A DNA stretch of 64,000 bases from the NCBI RefSeq assembly GCF_963259705.1, contig NC_081849.1:63970410-64034409 (forward strand), given 5' to 3'. The stretch is from Myotis daubentonii (Eukaryota > Chordata > Mammalia > Chiroptera > Vespertilionidae). The position numbers were made by a program, and so were the translations under genes. The notes under the pieces were generated by a model. That model did no database searches, was not told where the DNA came from, and saw only the letters and a program-made list of their open reading frames with translations. Of the stretch, positions 1 to 11,587 are shown piece by piece (positions within the stretch are counted from its first letter, which is position 1; each line of letters begins with the position of its first letter).

Positions 1-2130
1 TAACTAAGAAGCAATAGAAAAAAAATTAAATTTAGAATAAGAATGATTCCATACTTTCTCCTTTTTCATTTTTGTTTGGTCTAAAACATTATTGAACTTA
101 TGTAAATATTCTGATTTAATGTATTGGGTCTTATTACTTTATCACCTAGGACTCATTATCTTAATACAGAAATAAAGAGGCTTAGCAATTTCTTTTTATC
201 TGGCCAACACGTAAAGTTTACCATCCTATCATTTAAGAGCGGATCCCAGCTCCTTGGCGACATGTATTTGAATCACATTATTTCTGTTTTTCAGCAGGTT
301 TGAAAAGGATGTATATATGCTACCAGTTGTCAATATTATTTTTAGATGATGTAAACAGCCATCAAAATGGATATTAAGTAATGCCTGATACTGTGGTATG
401 CAGACTTCACAAGATCACCGTTTTCACAATAAACATGAAAAAAAAATCAACTTTAGTGTGTTGGATCACTTGTTTCATACGAGAATGTATTTCTTCTGAC
501 TTAGACCTAAATTCAGTGTGTTTCTGAATGAACGGTACATTTTTAATGAAGTCGGGTAAAATTTGCTTTAATATTCACTCTGGTTGTACACACTTGAGCT
601 TTGGTTTGGTTGTTTTGATATCTAAGGACCATTCACGCTGATATTCAGCAGCTGGAATATTTAGATGAACTTCAGCTCCCACTGGCTTTCTGGCTTTGTT
701 CGAGTCTCTTATTTTCATCTGGCATGTTCTTATAAAGCTTTATTTAGGAAAAGAAAATGATGACTTAAGTAACTAAACTGAATAGAATAGATGTTCATTT
801 AAAACTATTTTTGATGTAACTTAAATTTAAAAAATTCTAATCCTGGGTGGTTTCTGATTTATATACATTAAAACTGTATTTCCCTGGCTCATTCTGAAAG
901 TGTAAACTGTTCACCTATAAAGTCAGTTTATGTGTTTTGCTCGGGAACCGCTTTTATACAGAACCCAAAGGGGTCAACAGTGAAAGCCAACACCTGTTAC
1001 TTATGGCTTCTTTTAAAGTCTCACTTGGAAGAAAGTGATTTAAATTCCAGTTCAAATTTCAAGTTTTAAAAATTACTGAGGAAAAACAGAGATGTTTAAG
1101 TAGTGACGTCCCTTATGATATTAAATATCATGCAGGAGCTTTTCAAGCCTCGTTCACATTTTATTGAATAATTAAATACAAACAAGTGATATGCAATAAC
1201 CTTAAAATCTCTTTTATGGCCATTAAGAATTTAAACAAATTCATTTAGCCTAGCCACAACTACCATTATATCCAACAGTAAATTGAATGTTGTTTTGAAC
1301 TCAATTTATGTTTAATTTTTGGTGCCTTAAGGATTCATCATTATTGAGCTACTGTGGTATGAACAAGGGGGTCAGTATTTCGGCTATAAAGGAACAATGC
1401 CTTTCACAAAAGGCCTCTAAAATCTGAAGACAAAAACAATGAAACAAAAGCTTATTCTGTTTCAAAACAGTTTTCCTCTCAATATTTAAATTACTTAGTT
1501 GGTATCTTATGAATACAATGCTGCATCTTTTTAATGGATGTAATCCATTAAAAATCTCAGTCTCAATACAATCTCAATACAGTTTTCTGCTTTTGCTTGG
1601 AACACAGACGTTTGGTTACTTTATTATATGTAAACACATTTCCAATGACAAAATGCTTTCTGAAATTCGTTATTGCAGTTTGACACTCAAAGCATAGATA
1701 CAATTTTCCTTGCAAATAAAGGTCATAAGAAATGAACACATTTTAATAGAGTGGAGTCCAAACATTTTAGAAGGATGTAAATAAGCAACCATTTCTTTAA
1801 CGTTTGAAATTTTTACAAAGGATTTTGGCTCTATTCTTTGCCATATGCATCTCACAAAACGAGTCACCACTGTCCCTTTAAGCCGGACACAATTGCCCTT
1901 CAGTCTGGCTGGAAACTTTCTAGATCCTTGTTAGGAACAGTGCGTTGGCCACTCATTTATTTCAGCTGCGAAAACTCTAGGGTCGTTAAATGACGCTTTT
2001 CTTTTTCTCCAAAATTCCAAAGGCTTCTTTCCAAAAGATACAGAGGAAAAGAGAGAAAAAAATTAAGCTACCGTTTCTGCTGGCTCTAAAGACACTGTGC
2101 GAATGACTTATGCTAAAGAGGAAAATACCC
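1..2130. other. AT-rich single-copy DNA, no gene seen
   Basis: About 2.1 kb of AT-rich sequence without a recognisable repeat family or a convincing reading frame; the longest frames are about 60 codons and resemble nothing known. It lies next to the CpG island that starts near 2140. If that island is a promoter firing on the minus strand, this stretch would be the start of its first intron; if it fires on the plus strand, this is upstream sequence. No repeat was recognised across the whole stretch, which hints at selective constraint but does not prove it. Confidence 0.5.
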
Positions 2131-2240
2131 TTTCTCCCCGGCGAGAAGCGTGGATGCCTCCAAACCCCACGCCGCTTGTCTGTGCTGCTCGCGGCACAGC
2201 GCGGGCATGACGGGTGATGGTGTTTTTGCTCGGTTCTTAC

Positions 2241-2440
2241 CTCGGGGGCTTCTTTATAGCTTTGCCCCCGCCCCACTGGCGGAGGCGCTCCCGCCGCTGC
2301 CCCGCGGCCGCCTGTTGGCTGCGGCCTCCGCGGCTCGCGCACACGCCCCGCGCCGCGTCCCGCACACGCGCGCTCCCGCCGCCTCCCTCCCGGGCGGCTC
2401 CGCCGGCGGCGGCTGGGTGGCAGGTAGCGAGCCAGCGGCC
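2241..2440 (-). other. possible noncoding first exon, minus strand
   Basis: On the minus strand the sequence reads CCCCCGAG then GTAAGAACCG, with the exon-intron junction between 2241 and 2240. GAG|GTAAGA is a near-ideal U2 donor. It lies in the CpG island about 210 bp from the tandem X-boxes, the usual geometry for promoter, first exon and donor. The upstream exon limit is a guess; 2440 is only the edge of the X-box pair. The matching TATAAAG on the minus strand near 2255 is too close to the donor to act as its TATA box. No acceptor has been assigned. Confidence 0.35.
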
Positions 2441-2448
2441 TCGGTCTG

Positions 2449-2485
2449 GTAACCCATGGCAACCACCCTGGTAACCCATAGCAAC
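2449..2485 (+). promoter_or_regulatory. two tandem RFX X-box motifs
   Basis: GTAACCCATGGCAAC (2449-2463) and GTAACCCATAGCAAC (2471-2485) both match the X-box consensus GTNRCC-N(0-3)-RGYAAC without a mismatch, each with a 3-base CAT spacer. Their starts are 22 bp apart, about two helical turns, so both face the same side of the DNA. X-boxes bind RFX dimers and are typical of ciliary, neuronal and some ubiquitous promoters. Binding in vivo is inferred, not shown. Confidence 0.7.
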
Positions 2486-3480
2486 TGCGCTGCAGAAAGA
2501 AAGGGGGGAAAGAAAAAAAAACCCGGGTGGAGGGGGAGGCGGGTGGTGAGTGGGAACAACAACCGCAGAAAGGCAGCGATTTACTGCGCAGCCTGCGGCG
2601 CCCTCTCGCCTGCCCCGCCTGCTCCAAACGTGGGCCCGCCAGGTCCCCTTCCCGGCGGTGAGAGGACAACGCTGGCTGCGTCCACAGTCATCACGAAAAG
2701 AATGTGCCGAGGGGCCTGGCGGGCGGGGTTGGCTGGGGGGAAGCCTGTGCTGGCGATGGCCCTCGGGCCGCCGGAGCGTGGTTCCCAGGGCCCGGCTGGC
2801 TGAGGGAGCGCGCAGGAGCCGGGACCCCGCCGCCGGATGGGCTTCCTGGACGGCGCGGTCCGGGTCGGCGGCGCCGGAGCGGAGGTGGGAGGTGGGGGAG
2901 GGAGAGGTGTCGGCCCGAGTCTTTGTTCTGCAGATGCCAGCGCGGCGCAGCTGCGGGCCCGGCCCCGCCACCCGGCCCGAGAGGTGTGGGTGTGGCTGAG
3001 GCTGGAGGGTACCCCCCCCCCGCAAGTGCCCCGGGGTCGCGGCGGGGCTGGACGAAACCCACGCGCCCCAAGTGTTTTATATGCGCACGCACCACACCCA
3101 TCAGTTAACCCGATTCTCCTGTAGTCTTCCCAGGACCCTAAAACCTGCAGGGCGGACTGCCAGTCGCTTTAACCCGCTCCCTCCCAGGGAGAGACCAGCC
3201 CCCCATCCCCCTAGCCCAGGAAACCCGGTGTCAGCTTGGGTTCCGTTGCAATGGATGCCCTGGAAAACAGGAGCGCGCGACCGGTGGCAGAGGGTGCAAG
3301 GCGGCGCAAGGACAGAGGAGGGCGCTGCCGGGCCGGCTGGCGGAGAAGGAGCCGACCTTGGCCTGCTAGTGTCTGCGTGGTGCGTGGTGCAGGCTCCCAA
3401 GCGGAAAGATCGCCCCTTAGATCTCAGTTTGCGCTCGTGTGTTCGCAGAAGCCCCAGCCCGCAGTGAGATGAAGGAAACA

Positions 3481-5647
3481 CGCCGGCACGGGTCCCTTCC
3501 ACACAGAGCACCTAAGCACCCAGAAAGGCCACGCCGCCAGGCAGTGTTTTGAGCTGAGGAGCGGTTGCGCTAGGAACCTGGGAGTCTGTAGTTACAGGCA
3601 CCCCGTAGCTCTCACCAGCTGTGGTTTCCAAGCGCATTGTGATGTTTCAAAAAGGAAAAGGTTTGGCCTGGGTGATTACTGCAGACCTTTGAGATCTGAA
3701 TCCTCCACTGTTCTTCTGTAGGTGGGCACCAGTTACAAACCCAGAGAGCAACGCCGCCGTCAGCAGCCTCCTCTTTGAAGGCAAAGGCCTGCACGAGCAT
3801 AACACACACACATACATCTGGGCAGTCCATGTTCCTGAAAACGTGATTAGAACAGTGCTTTATATAGCTAATGCCTTTACTGGTAAGGGAAGCTGGCTAT
3901 GGAAAGAATCCCATTTTAATCCCTTTGTAAAGAAAAGAACCATATATATATATTTGTATTTGCTGGGAAGGGAAACTTGGTTTATTTCCACAAACATGCA
4001 CGTTCTGGGTTCTGGTGCTTATCAGGCGCCAGGTGCAGAGGGGACTGTGCAAACCGTTAGAGGTAAAAGATGGGGACTTGCCTGCGCTGGGATCCGCTCA
4101 GCACAATTCCTGCCCTTTGCAGAGTGGTGTACTGGGAGCCCTGTGCTTTAATTTAAAATTTTTTTTTCAACAAAAGCAATTACAGGAAAGTGCAAATTTA
4201 ACGTGTGACATTTAACATTTCGCCGTGGCAGGCAGCCTCCGCTTAAATGGGGCCTTTCTATGGAACAACAGGAGCCAAAAGGCCTTGTGTCAGGGAGTAT
4301 GTAAGACACAATCTGGGCTGGGAACGCACAATGAATCGGGAAGGATTTATGTAATTAATTGACCAGTCTTAACCTGTTATCGTGATGTAAGGAATTTGGA
4401 ACTCATTAATTTGGGCTCTGACAGATTTCATATTAGAGCTGGCAAATATGGATTGAGCCTCTTATTCTTGTAGCAGCTGGAATGTCCATGACAGTGAGGG
4501 TTAGTGAAGAAGACCTATTGCTGGAGTCCGACCGCCTCTTTGTAATCAGCAGCCCTGCTCTGCATTAAAGGCATAATGGAAAAAAAAAAAAAAGAAGAAG
4601 AAGAAAAAAAACGGAAAAAGCATATTACCTGAAACATTGGAAGGGGCTTGTGCTCACTCTGCTGGTAGGTGTATTGAGCTCAAGCATTTGCAGTTGAATG
4701 ACAATATTAATTCTAGTCCTAAAGTTAGGTGCTTTCTCCAGCACCCTGAGAGGATGAGAAGGTGAGGGGCTCAGGGTCAGGTTTGGTATTGTTGTCAAAG
4801 TTAAAAGGGATGAAAAGACGGAGCCTTTGAATTTCCTCTTTGTGAACACAGAGATTGTATGAAGGAGGAAATAAAAGTCTTATGAGGGACAAATGGCATT
4901 TCTTGTAATGTCACAGCCACAAACGAGTGATTCAGAGCCGCGAAGGAGAAACCGGCTTTCTCAGAAACCTACTGTCGGACCCCGAATTCCAGAGCTCCCA
5001 TAATGAGCATTTCGTCAGTACTCTAATCTGTGTCCTCTTTGCAGTGTTTGATGTTCAGTGAATCGCCCAGTGGGAAACGTCTAGTTTCTTCTTTGAGATT
5101 TTAAGAAAACCTAGGCAGAATCTAACATGCACTGCCCCCACTTGGCAATCAGAAAATTGCTAGGTTGAAAAAAAGGTTCCAAGATGAAATGAAATGCTTT
5201 TTCTTTTTCTTCCTTTTACAATAGGTCCTCCCTCTTGCTGCGCCATGTGATAAGGTTAATATAACAACTGCCACAGGGATCATTAATACAGGCAGATAAG
5301 CAAAGTTGCACGTTTAAAACACTTTCAGGGTATCATTTGCCTCCTCCTGCTGATAAAGAAGCTTTGGTAACAAATGCAGGATACAGGACTGAACATTTAA
5401 CTCTTTAGTCAGAAAGCCCAGCTAACCTTTCCTGATACGTTATTACTCGTACGTACTCTTCAAAGTTGGGGACTGACCGCTTTTGAGGTATGTTTTCCAT
5501 TTTGTACATTCCCTCAAAACAATTTCCATTCAAGCATAACTTAAATTTTAATATAACAAATATTGTTCCAGCACAAATCTTTGCAAAAACAAAAAAGATT
5601 TCTAACTCTCTGGGGGAAGGATTGGAAATTTCCATGCCCCCCCCCCC
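3481..5647. other. low-repeat DNA with a conserved-looking block
   Basis: No gene or interspersed repeat was recognised apart from an A-rich tract near 4578-4612. The part from about 4320 to 4580 has many ATTA/TAAT cores (ATTAATTGA, CTCATTAAT, GTAATCAGC), as in developmental enhancers. The part from 4880 to 5400 has a similar look (ATTAATAC, GATAAG). A minus-strand frame of 76 codons at 5405-5635 resembles no family I know. Conservation is inferred from composition only. Confidence 0.4.
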
Positions 5648-5871
5648 TTTTTTTTAAAGAATTTTTAAAAATATATTTTATTGATTTTTTACAGAGAGGA
5701 AGGGAGAGAGATAGTCAGAAACATCAATGAGAGAGAAACATCGATCAGCTGCCTCCTGCACATCTCCCACTGGGGATATGCCTGCAACCAAGGCACATGC
5801 CCCCGACCGGAACCGAACCCGGGACCCTTCAGTCCGCAGGCCGACGCTCTATCCACTGAGCCAAACCGGTT
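5648..5871 (-). mobile_element. Ves SINE
   Basis: Bat tRNA-derived SINE in reverse orientation: the tRNA-like head is at the high-coordinate end (complement of the A box, CCACTGAGCCA, and a B-box complement with changes), and the body with ACAGAGAGGAAGGGAGAG and an A-rich tail (seen as T-run) is at the low end. It abuts a C-run at about 5636-5647, so the target-site duplication cannot be read cleanly. Transcribed by RNA polymerase III when active and moved by L1 machinery. Confidence 0.9.
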
Positions 5872-6643
5872 TCGGCTCCCCCACTTTTTTTGTTGTGACT
5901 CCAATCAAATTCCAAAGTAAAGAATTTTTATTTTATTTTATTGTTTTAGTTAGTGACAATGGGATTTGATCTAACAATGAAGGACTTGGGACAAAGATTT
6001 GTTTTGTGATTATCTTTTTAAAGAGTGATTTCTTCAGCTTGGGTTCCATTGGAATGAATGCATGAAGAGAAACACTAGAAATTGCATTGGTATATTAATG
6101 TCACCCTTCCCATGGAGAGCAAAAAGCGTGCTCGTGGTTGGTATTAGTGTTAGTATTTTAGTGGGAAGGAGGGCTGTGAAGATAAACAGTTGATATCAGC
6201 GAGGCTTGGATAAGTAGTGTAAACCATGACAAGGGCGATTAATAGTGTATATAAACACACTTCAAATTTGTATACAGGATCTCAGCTCTCACCTAGGGAC
6301 TTCTTTGTATTTTTTAAAAGGGTAATTTTTAAGTTGACAATTACAAGGTTATCAACTCACGTGCTGTGTGTACTGTTTATGTATCAGAGTTATGGATGGG
6401 CATATTGAAGCGTGATTTCCTGGAGAGAGTGTTGACTGGAAGGAAGTCTGGTGCATTGGTTCTGGCTCTGGGCCCAGCACAAGCCCAAAGGCGGGTCCCA
6501 CCCTCCCTGGATGGCAGCTTCCTCATCAGAACAGTAAGAAGCTCGAATGCAGAATGTCTTTAAAGGTGTTAATAAAAGTCACTAAAAAAAAGGAGGCCAT
6601 GTAGTGGCTTTCACGGTCAATAACATTTCAGATGCATTGGATA
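5872..6643. other. no gene seen
   Basis: Single-copy-looking, moderately AT-rich DNA. No repeat family, RNA gene or credible coding frame recognised. Confidence 0.4.
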
Positions 6644-6831
6644 CAGTGGTTCTCAACCTTCCTAATGCTGCGACCCTTTAATACAGTTCCTCATGTTGTG
6701 GTGACCCCCAACCATAAAATTATTTTCGTTGCTACTTCATAACTGTAGTTTTGCTACTGTTATGAATCGTAATGTAAATATCTGATATGCAGGATGTATT
6801 TTCATTGTTTGCGACCCACGGGTTGAGAACC
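6644..6831 (+). mobile_element. SPIN hAT MITE, copy 1
   Basis: Begins CAGTGGTTCTCAACC and closes with CCACGGGTTGAGAACC, the termini of the SPIN (space invader) hAT family. It keeps the left-middle part (CATAAAATTATTTTCG, CTACTTCATAACTG, GCAGGATGTATTTTC) but then jumps straight to GCGACCCACGG, so the right-middle part is missing. The last bases of the right inverted repeat are lost or altered and no clear 8-bp target duplication is visible. Non-autonomous; no transposase. SPIN elements are known from vespertilionid bats and scattered other tetrapods. Confidence 0.85.
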
Positions 6832-7299
6832 AAACGAAGTTTAACATGAATTTTCTGCAGGACTTCTCAGTACCTTTCACTTAGACTGAATCCTTAAGTG
6901 TGTGTGGGGGGGATACTGTATGCAGTTTTCTTAAACTGACTTGAAGAAGAGAATCTAAAATTCTGTGATCTTTTGAATTTATAAGACTTTGGATTCCTTC
7001 CCAGAATGATGAGGGGCCACTCAGGTTTCTTGAGGCCAGGGTTCAAGGAAAGTATGGACACCACTCAGAGAGAAGGACTCCCCTTCAGAGATGTCCCTGA
7101 AGGTTCTGTAAGAGGCAGGGCGGATGTGCTAAGTTTAAACTTGTTTCACTGCTGACAAGATGAGCGGCCTGGCCTGTGCCACTCCACCTGTTGGAGTTTG
7201 TTTCTTCACTGGCACCCTGAGGGAAGGGGTGAGGTGGGAATGAAATCACAGTGTGTTTCCTTTGCTTTTCCTCCCCCCTTCCCAATGCCTTTTTTGTTG
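6832..7299. other. no gene seen
   Basis: Short single-copy-looking interval between a SPIN element and a SINE; no coding frame or repeat recognised. Confidence 0.4.
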
Positions 7300-7543
7300 T
7301 TGTTAATCCTCACCCAAGGATATTTTTCCATTGGTTTTTAGAGAGAGTGGAAGGGAGGGAGAGAGGCAGAGAGAGAAACATCGGTGTAAGAGAGACACAT
7401 CAATTGGTTGCCTCCCCCATGCGCCTCCAACTGGGCCTGGGATGGAGCCTGCCACCGAGGTTGCCCTTGATCAGAATAGAATCGAACCCGGGATCCTTCA
7501 GTCTAGGGGCCAGTGCTGTATTCACTGAGCCAAACTAGCAAGG
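7300..7543 (-). mobile_element. Ves-family SINE, older variant
   Basis: Reverse-oriented tRNA-derived SINE of the variant whose 3' end carries AATCCTCACCCAAGGATA before TTTTTCCATTGG. B-box complement GAATCGAACCC and A-box complement CACTGAGCCA are present at the high-coordinate end. A second, truncated SINE tail begins only about 14 bp further on. Confidence 0.85.
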
Positions 7544-7554
7544 ATGTTTAAAAA

Positions 7555-7556
<2 letters not shown>

Positions 7557-7586
<30 letters not shown>

Positions 7587-7638
7587 ATATTTTCATTGAT
7601 TTCAGAGAGGAAGGGAGAGGGAGATAGAAACATCAAGG
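7557..7638 (-). mobile_element. Ves SINE fragment (3' part only)
   Basis: A T-run of more than 20 (the A tail in reverse) followed by the Ves body TTCAGAGAGGAAGGGAGAG and AGAAACATCAA, then the similarity stops. The tRNA-like head is missing, as expected of a 5'-truncated retrotransposition product. No promoter, so inert. Confidence 0.75.
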
Positions 7639-8989
7639 ATGCCACTCCAACCACAGCCACCACAAGTCAGGTGCCCTCCCCCGTGTTTCTAGAGCAGGAT
7701 GCACCCACGTGCCCACATGCCTTCTAGTAGCATTCATCCCCCTGCCTGGTTGGTCACCCATCTGTCTGTCCCTCTCTGCAGGCAGTCGCCCCTGGAGGGT
7801 CAGGGCTGCATTTCATCTCTGACTCCCCCCCATCCAGCTCCATCCCACAGTTTAATACAGAGCACATTCGAGAGTCAATGATGAATTACTGTCGTAAGGT
7901 AGACAAAAGGCCTGCAGACCCTTCTTAAAGTCCCTTTCCTGTGGCACAACCAGCAAAGTAGCAGAAGAGCTTAGAGAATGGTAGTAGGCAGTCAGGGATG
8001 ATTCCTTGAACTTGGGAACTTTGGTTGTCCTGAGGATGAACCGGAGTGTCGTGTCAGTGTCTCATTTCCCGTTTCTCTTGGGCCTTGAAATGGTAAGATA
8101 GCTGTTCATTCATGAGGTCTACATGGCAGTCAGAAATCTTTGCTCAAGATTACTCTTCTCATTGATCCAAGAGACCATTCAATGACATATTTTGATGCAA
8201 TTTCTTTTGGCCAACTTGTTTCTGATAAGACCCTGTGCCCAGGCGCAGTGTGTATATAGTAGAGTGACATTCAATAAAGAGTGAGTGATTAAGTTGAATT
8301 AATTGATTATGTAAACAGGTTAACATTTTCTCCAAATGAATGCTGCTATGTCATAGAACCCATACAAAACTGAAGCCCAGTCTGACTTTAAAAAGTAATT
8401 AAAGAGTAATTTGAAGCTTTACTAAAGTCTCCTAAAAACCAAAACAGCCCAATTTTAACCCCCCAGACTTTCTTAGGGTTCTTTTCTGAGTCAAGTTTGC
8501 CCATCACTATATTAAACAAACTCAAAAGGGACAGTTTTGTGAGGCTTTTGACTGTGAGCACGTTCATTTAAGGTTGTCTTAGTGCAGTCTAGTTATTTGC
8601 GTAGCCTTGGTTCAACACCAGCACTGAGAAAAAGAAAGGAGTGGTGTAAGTAGGCGAGATAATACTGTCTGCTAGCATAAAGGAGACCGTTTATGACAGA
8701 CTATAAGTAAATATGAAGCCGGAGTTATCTGGAGAACACTATCTGTAACAGAGACCCCAAAATGCAATGGCAGCTTCAAATGAGTGAGAAATCAACTTTT
8801 CTTTCAGGAACTCTCGAAGGCAGGTGGACCAGCCCTGCTCCAGGAAGTCACTCAGGGACCCAGGCTGGTGGAGTGGCTCTGCCAACCTTAAAAGGTACTT
8901 TCCAGATGGCTCCAGTCATTCCTGTTTCCAGCCAGTAAGAAGAAAGGAGGGAACACAACTGGGGTGAGCACCATTTAATTTGTTTTTCA
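7639..8989. other. no gene seen; possible conserved block
   Basis: Nothing coding. 8100-8460 is repeat-free with TTAATTGATTATGTAAACA and similar homeodomain or forkhead-like sites. About 8740-8900 faintly resembles an old interspersed repeat whose family I cannot name. Confidence 0.3.
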
Positions 8990-9190
8990 ATAGAAAATGT
9001 CAAACATACACAAATGTAGGGATAGTGTAATATAATACATCCCTATGTGCCCATCACTCAGCTTAACGTTACCTTCATCAGGTCAAACATGTATCATTTC
9101 TATCCCCCATTAAGGCCCTCATTTTAAGTCAAATTTCAGACCTCTTTAAGAAGATGATCTGGAAATTGCACACATCGCTACATCACTTGG
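8990..9190. repeat. old L1-like 3' fragment (tentative)
   Basis: Contains AATGTCAAACATACACAAA, CATCCCTATGTGCCC and ATCACTCAGCTT in the order found in an ancient, widely dispersed mammalian repeat that I believe is L1M-derived. Heavily diverged. Confidence 0.45.
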
Positions 9191-10389
9191 TAGGTACTTA
9201 GTCACATGGCCACATCTAGCTGCAAGCAAGGCTGGGCAAAGTCTCTGGCTGGATGGCTGTGTGTTTAGGAGGGAGGAGAGAATTTGAGATGATAGGATTT
9301 GAGGGGGGGCTGGAGGTCCTTGAGAAAAGCCATAGAAATGGAAATTGAATCATTCAGGGAAAGATTAAAGACATTTCTACACTGTGGTGAAATCCAATGG
9401 TGACAACTGCATAATGATACCTGTGAAAGGCTACAGTGAGGCTTATGCACTTGAATTTTCAGCAAATGCAACATCTGCTGAAAAAAACAGAACAGCAAAA
9501 ATGAAGTGCTTAGAAGGACAACGTAGGATTGTGCTCTTTTCCTGGCCGTGTAAAATTAGCTGAGAGGATGGTTTCAGAGGAGAGTCAATATATGCAAGTA
9601 TCATGGAGATAGTTTATCGCTTCTGCTGTTGGATTCTGTCTTCTAAAGCGTGAAAAGGTGTGTGTTCGAGACTGTGTATTTTCATGTAACAGAAAGAGAA
9701 CAAATACCACAGAACTTAAAATGAGCAAAAGAAGAACTCATTTAAACTAGTCTATTAAATGAATTTATGTGAAGAAACATTTACTGAGCATGTGCCGAAT
9801 TCAGAGGATTGTCCTGGGTTCTCCAGGAGGTACAGTGATAACAGACATAGAATCCTTTATCTCAGGGGTTCTCAAGCCGAGGGCAGGTCCACGTGAAAAC
9901 AGCTAACCGTGACACAAGACAATGAATTAGGTGCCGTGGTTGAGGGTAGTGGACATCCATTGCTTTATCTGCCCGTGGTCCATTCTCTTCCTGCAAATCA
10001 CTTGATTTTCCTCAGGGGCCAGCCCTCTTCCTTCTCTGTGGAGCTGATTCAATCTATGAGCCCAGATGGGGCTATAACCCAAACCTAGCCAATCAGAGCA
10101 ATGGTATTTTCCTGGCCCAGGTGTTTGGTTTGGAGTGGGCACATGACTTCATTAGAACCAATGACTTTTGTGCAGCTGTTGAGAAAGGAAACTTTATATC
10201 TAGGGTGGCTGGGATAGGAAGCAAGTCAGAGCCTGAGAATGAGAGAGAAGAGAGTGGGCCTTGGTGACTTCCTTTAAGTCTGTTAGAACCTTCCATGTCA
10301 AGCATTGCCGTAAACCCACCATTTATTTATTCATTTACTCACTCACTGGCTCACTGTACTGGTGTTGTGCCTTTAGCCCCTACAGTGTT
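9191..10389. other. no gene seen; possible old repeat
   Basis: No coding exon. About 9920-10280 (with TAGCCAATCAGAGCAATGG and GGGCACATGACTTC) looks like an ancient LTR-type or MER-type interspersed repeat; family not resolved. Confidence 0.3.
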
Positions 10390-10495
10390 AATAGGAGGTG
10401 GGTGACAGTATTCCCCATTGTATAGATGAGCCTACTGTTAATTAATGGAAGAGCTGGAATTGAACACAGGCCTGTTTCTAAATCCTTAATAATCC
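10390..10495 (-). repeat. MIR SINE fragment
   Basis: Matches the reverse complement of the MIR core: ATTCCCCATTGTATAGATGAG, then AGAGCTGGAATTGAACACAGG. Diverged, as usual for this ancient mammalian SINE. A hAT element follows directly. Confidence 0.6.
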
Positions 10496-10503
10496 CCCTA
10501 GAT

Positions 10504-10699
10504 CTGTGGTCAGCAAACTGCGGCTCTTGGCCCGTTGAGTGTGTGGCTCTTCCACAAAATACCACGTGCGGGCGGGCGTACAGTGCGATTGAAACTTCGT
10601 GGCCCGTGCGCAGAAGTCGGTTTTCGGCCTGGGCGAGTCTGTTTTGAAGAAGTACTGTTGATATTTGGCTCTGTTGACTAATGAGTTTGCCGACCAATG
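10504..10699. mobile_element. non-autonomous hAT MITE with 8-bp TSD
   Basis: 196 bp with imperfect terminal inverted repeats: CTGTGGTCAGCAAACTGCGG at the left and GAGTTTGCCGACCAATG at the right. Flanked by CCCTAGAT (10496-10503) and CCCTAGAC (10700-10707), an 8-bp target-site duplication with one change; its CTAGA core fits the NTCTAGAN preference of many hAT elements. No transposase. The same terminus family is seen at 57216. Confidence 0.85.
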
Positions 10700-10707
10700 C
10701 CCTAGAC

Positions 10708-11585
10708 ACAGGATCTAGGCACAGCTTTTAAGGAGAAAATGTCTCTTAGCTCACTGTATTCTCTTAAGCTCCCAGAACAGTGCTTTTGGTTAGAAGATGC
10801 TCCTGATGTGTTCATTGACTGAATGCACATTTGTGATATAAGGGGTGGCAGTGCTGACCACCCGGGCACAGAAAGAGGAGCAGGAGGAAAGGGAGGAGTG
10901 GATGAGCTCAGTGTGGCAGTGATGACTTTGGGGTGTAGATACAGGAAGAGATGATATGCTTAGAGGTGCCAACGTGGGGTTGGAATCAGGAGAGCAGTCA
11001 AAGATACAAATTTGGAAATCCTCTGAGAGGAAAATTGACAGTGGTCATTTTTGCACAAATGTCATGCCAGTGAGGCCTTCTTGACTCAAAATTGCAATCT
11101 CCGCTCAACTCCCTTCCCCTCTCCCTCCCTACCCCTCTTTTATATTCTCCATAGCACTTACCACATATATTTTACTTATCGGTTTTTCTCATCTGTCTCT
11201 TCTGCGCCATATAAGCTCCACTTGTGCAGGGAGAGCATTGTTTTTCACGTGGAATACACTGGGCCTGGGCTACTGGCTGTACATGGAAGGTGCTCAGAAG
11301 ATATTCGTTGAGTAGGTAAATGAAGGACTAGAAGTGGACGAGATTGCTCACTGATGGCCTTGATGAGTGATAGAGTAGGATGGACAGAAGGCCAGAGAAG
11401 AGGAGACCCTGGAGGAAACCGAGAATGTCTAAGAAGCAGAAGGCAAATCAATAAAGAGCAATCCCCAAGAATAAAGACAAAGACAGCAGAGGGATGCAGA
11501 AGGCAGCGGTGGGCAGCAGGGTCACATGTTGCTGAGAGGTCAAAAATGGTCAAGAACATTGCATGTGGAGTGAGTTCTCTTTGGT
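10708..11585. other. no gene seen
   Basis: Single-copy-looking DNA. Open frames on both strands around 11245-11587 overlap each other and match nothing known. Confidence 0.4.
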
Positions 11586-11587
11586 GA

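Larger units (their letters stand above)
2140..3480. promoter_or_regulatory. CpG island, candidate promoter
   Basis: Base composition changes sharply from AT-rich flanks to GC-rich sequence with very dense CpG, as in an unmethylated mammalian promoter island. It contains two tandem RFX X-box motifs near 2449-2485, G/C boxes of the GGGCGGG type (for example near 2262 on the minus strand), and splice-donor matches on both strands (minus strand at 2240; plus strand GTGAGT at 2546-2551). Several long overlapping open frames run through the island on both strands. They are alanine, arginine, proline and glycine rich and are best explained by lack of AT-rich stop codons. Transcription direction and the gene served are not known. 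An lncRNA or a noncoding first exon of a coding gene are both possible. Confidence 0.75.

Noticed and set aside
2253..2259. Minus-strand TATA box for the CpG-island promoter
   Set aside because: It lies only about 12 bp before the donor, leaving no room for a transcription start and exon.
2237..3025. 262-codon minus-strand open frame in the first CpG island
   Set aside because: Low-complexity R/P/G/A-rich translation with no domain, overlapped by open frames on both strands. GC-rich DNA lacks stop codons by composition.
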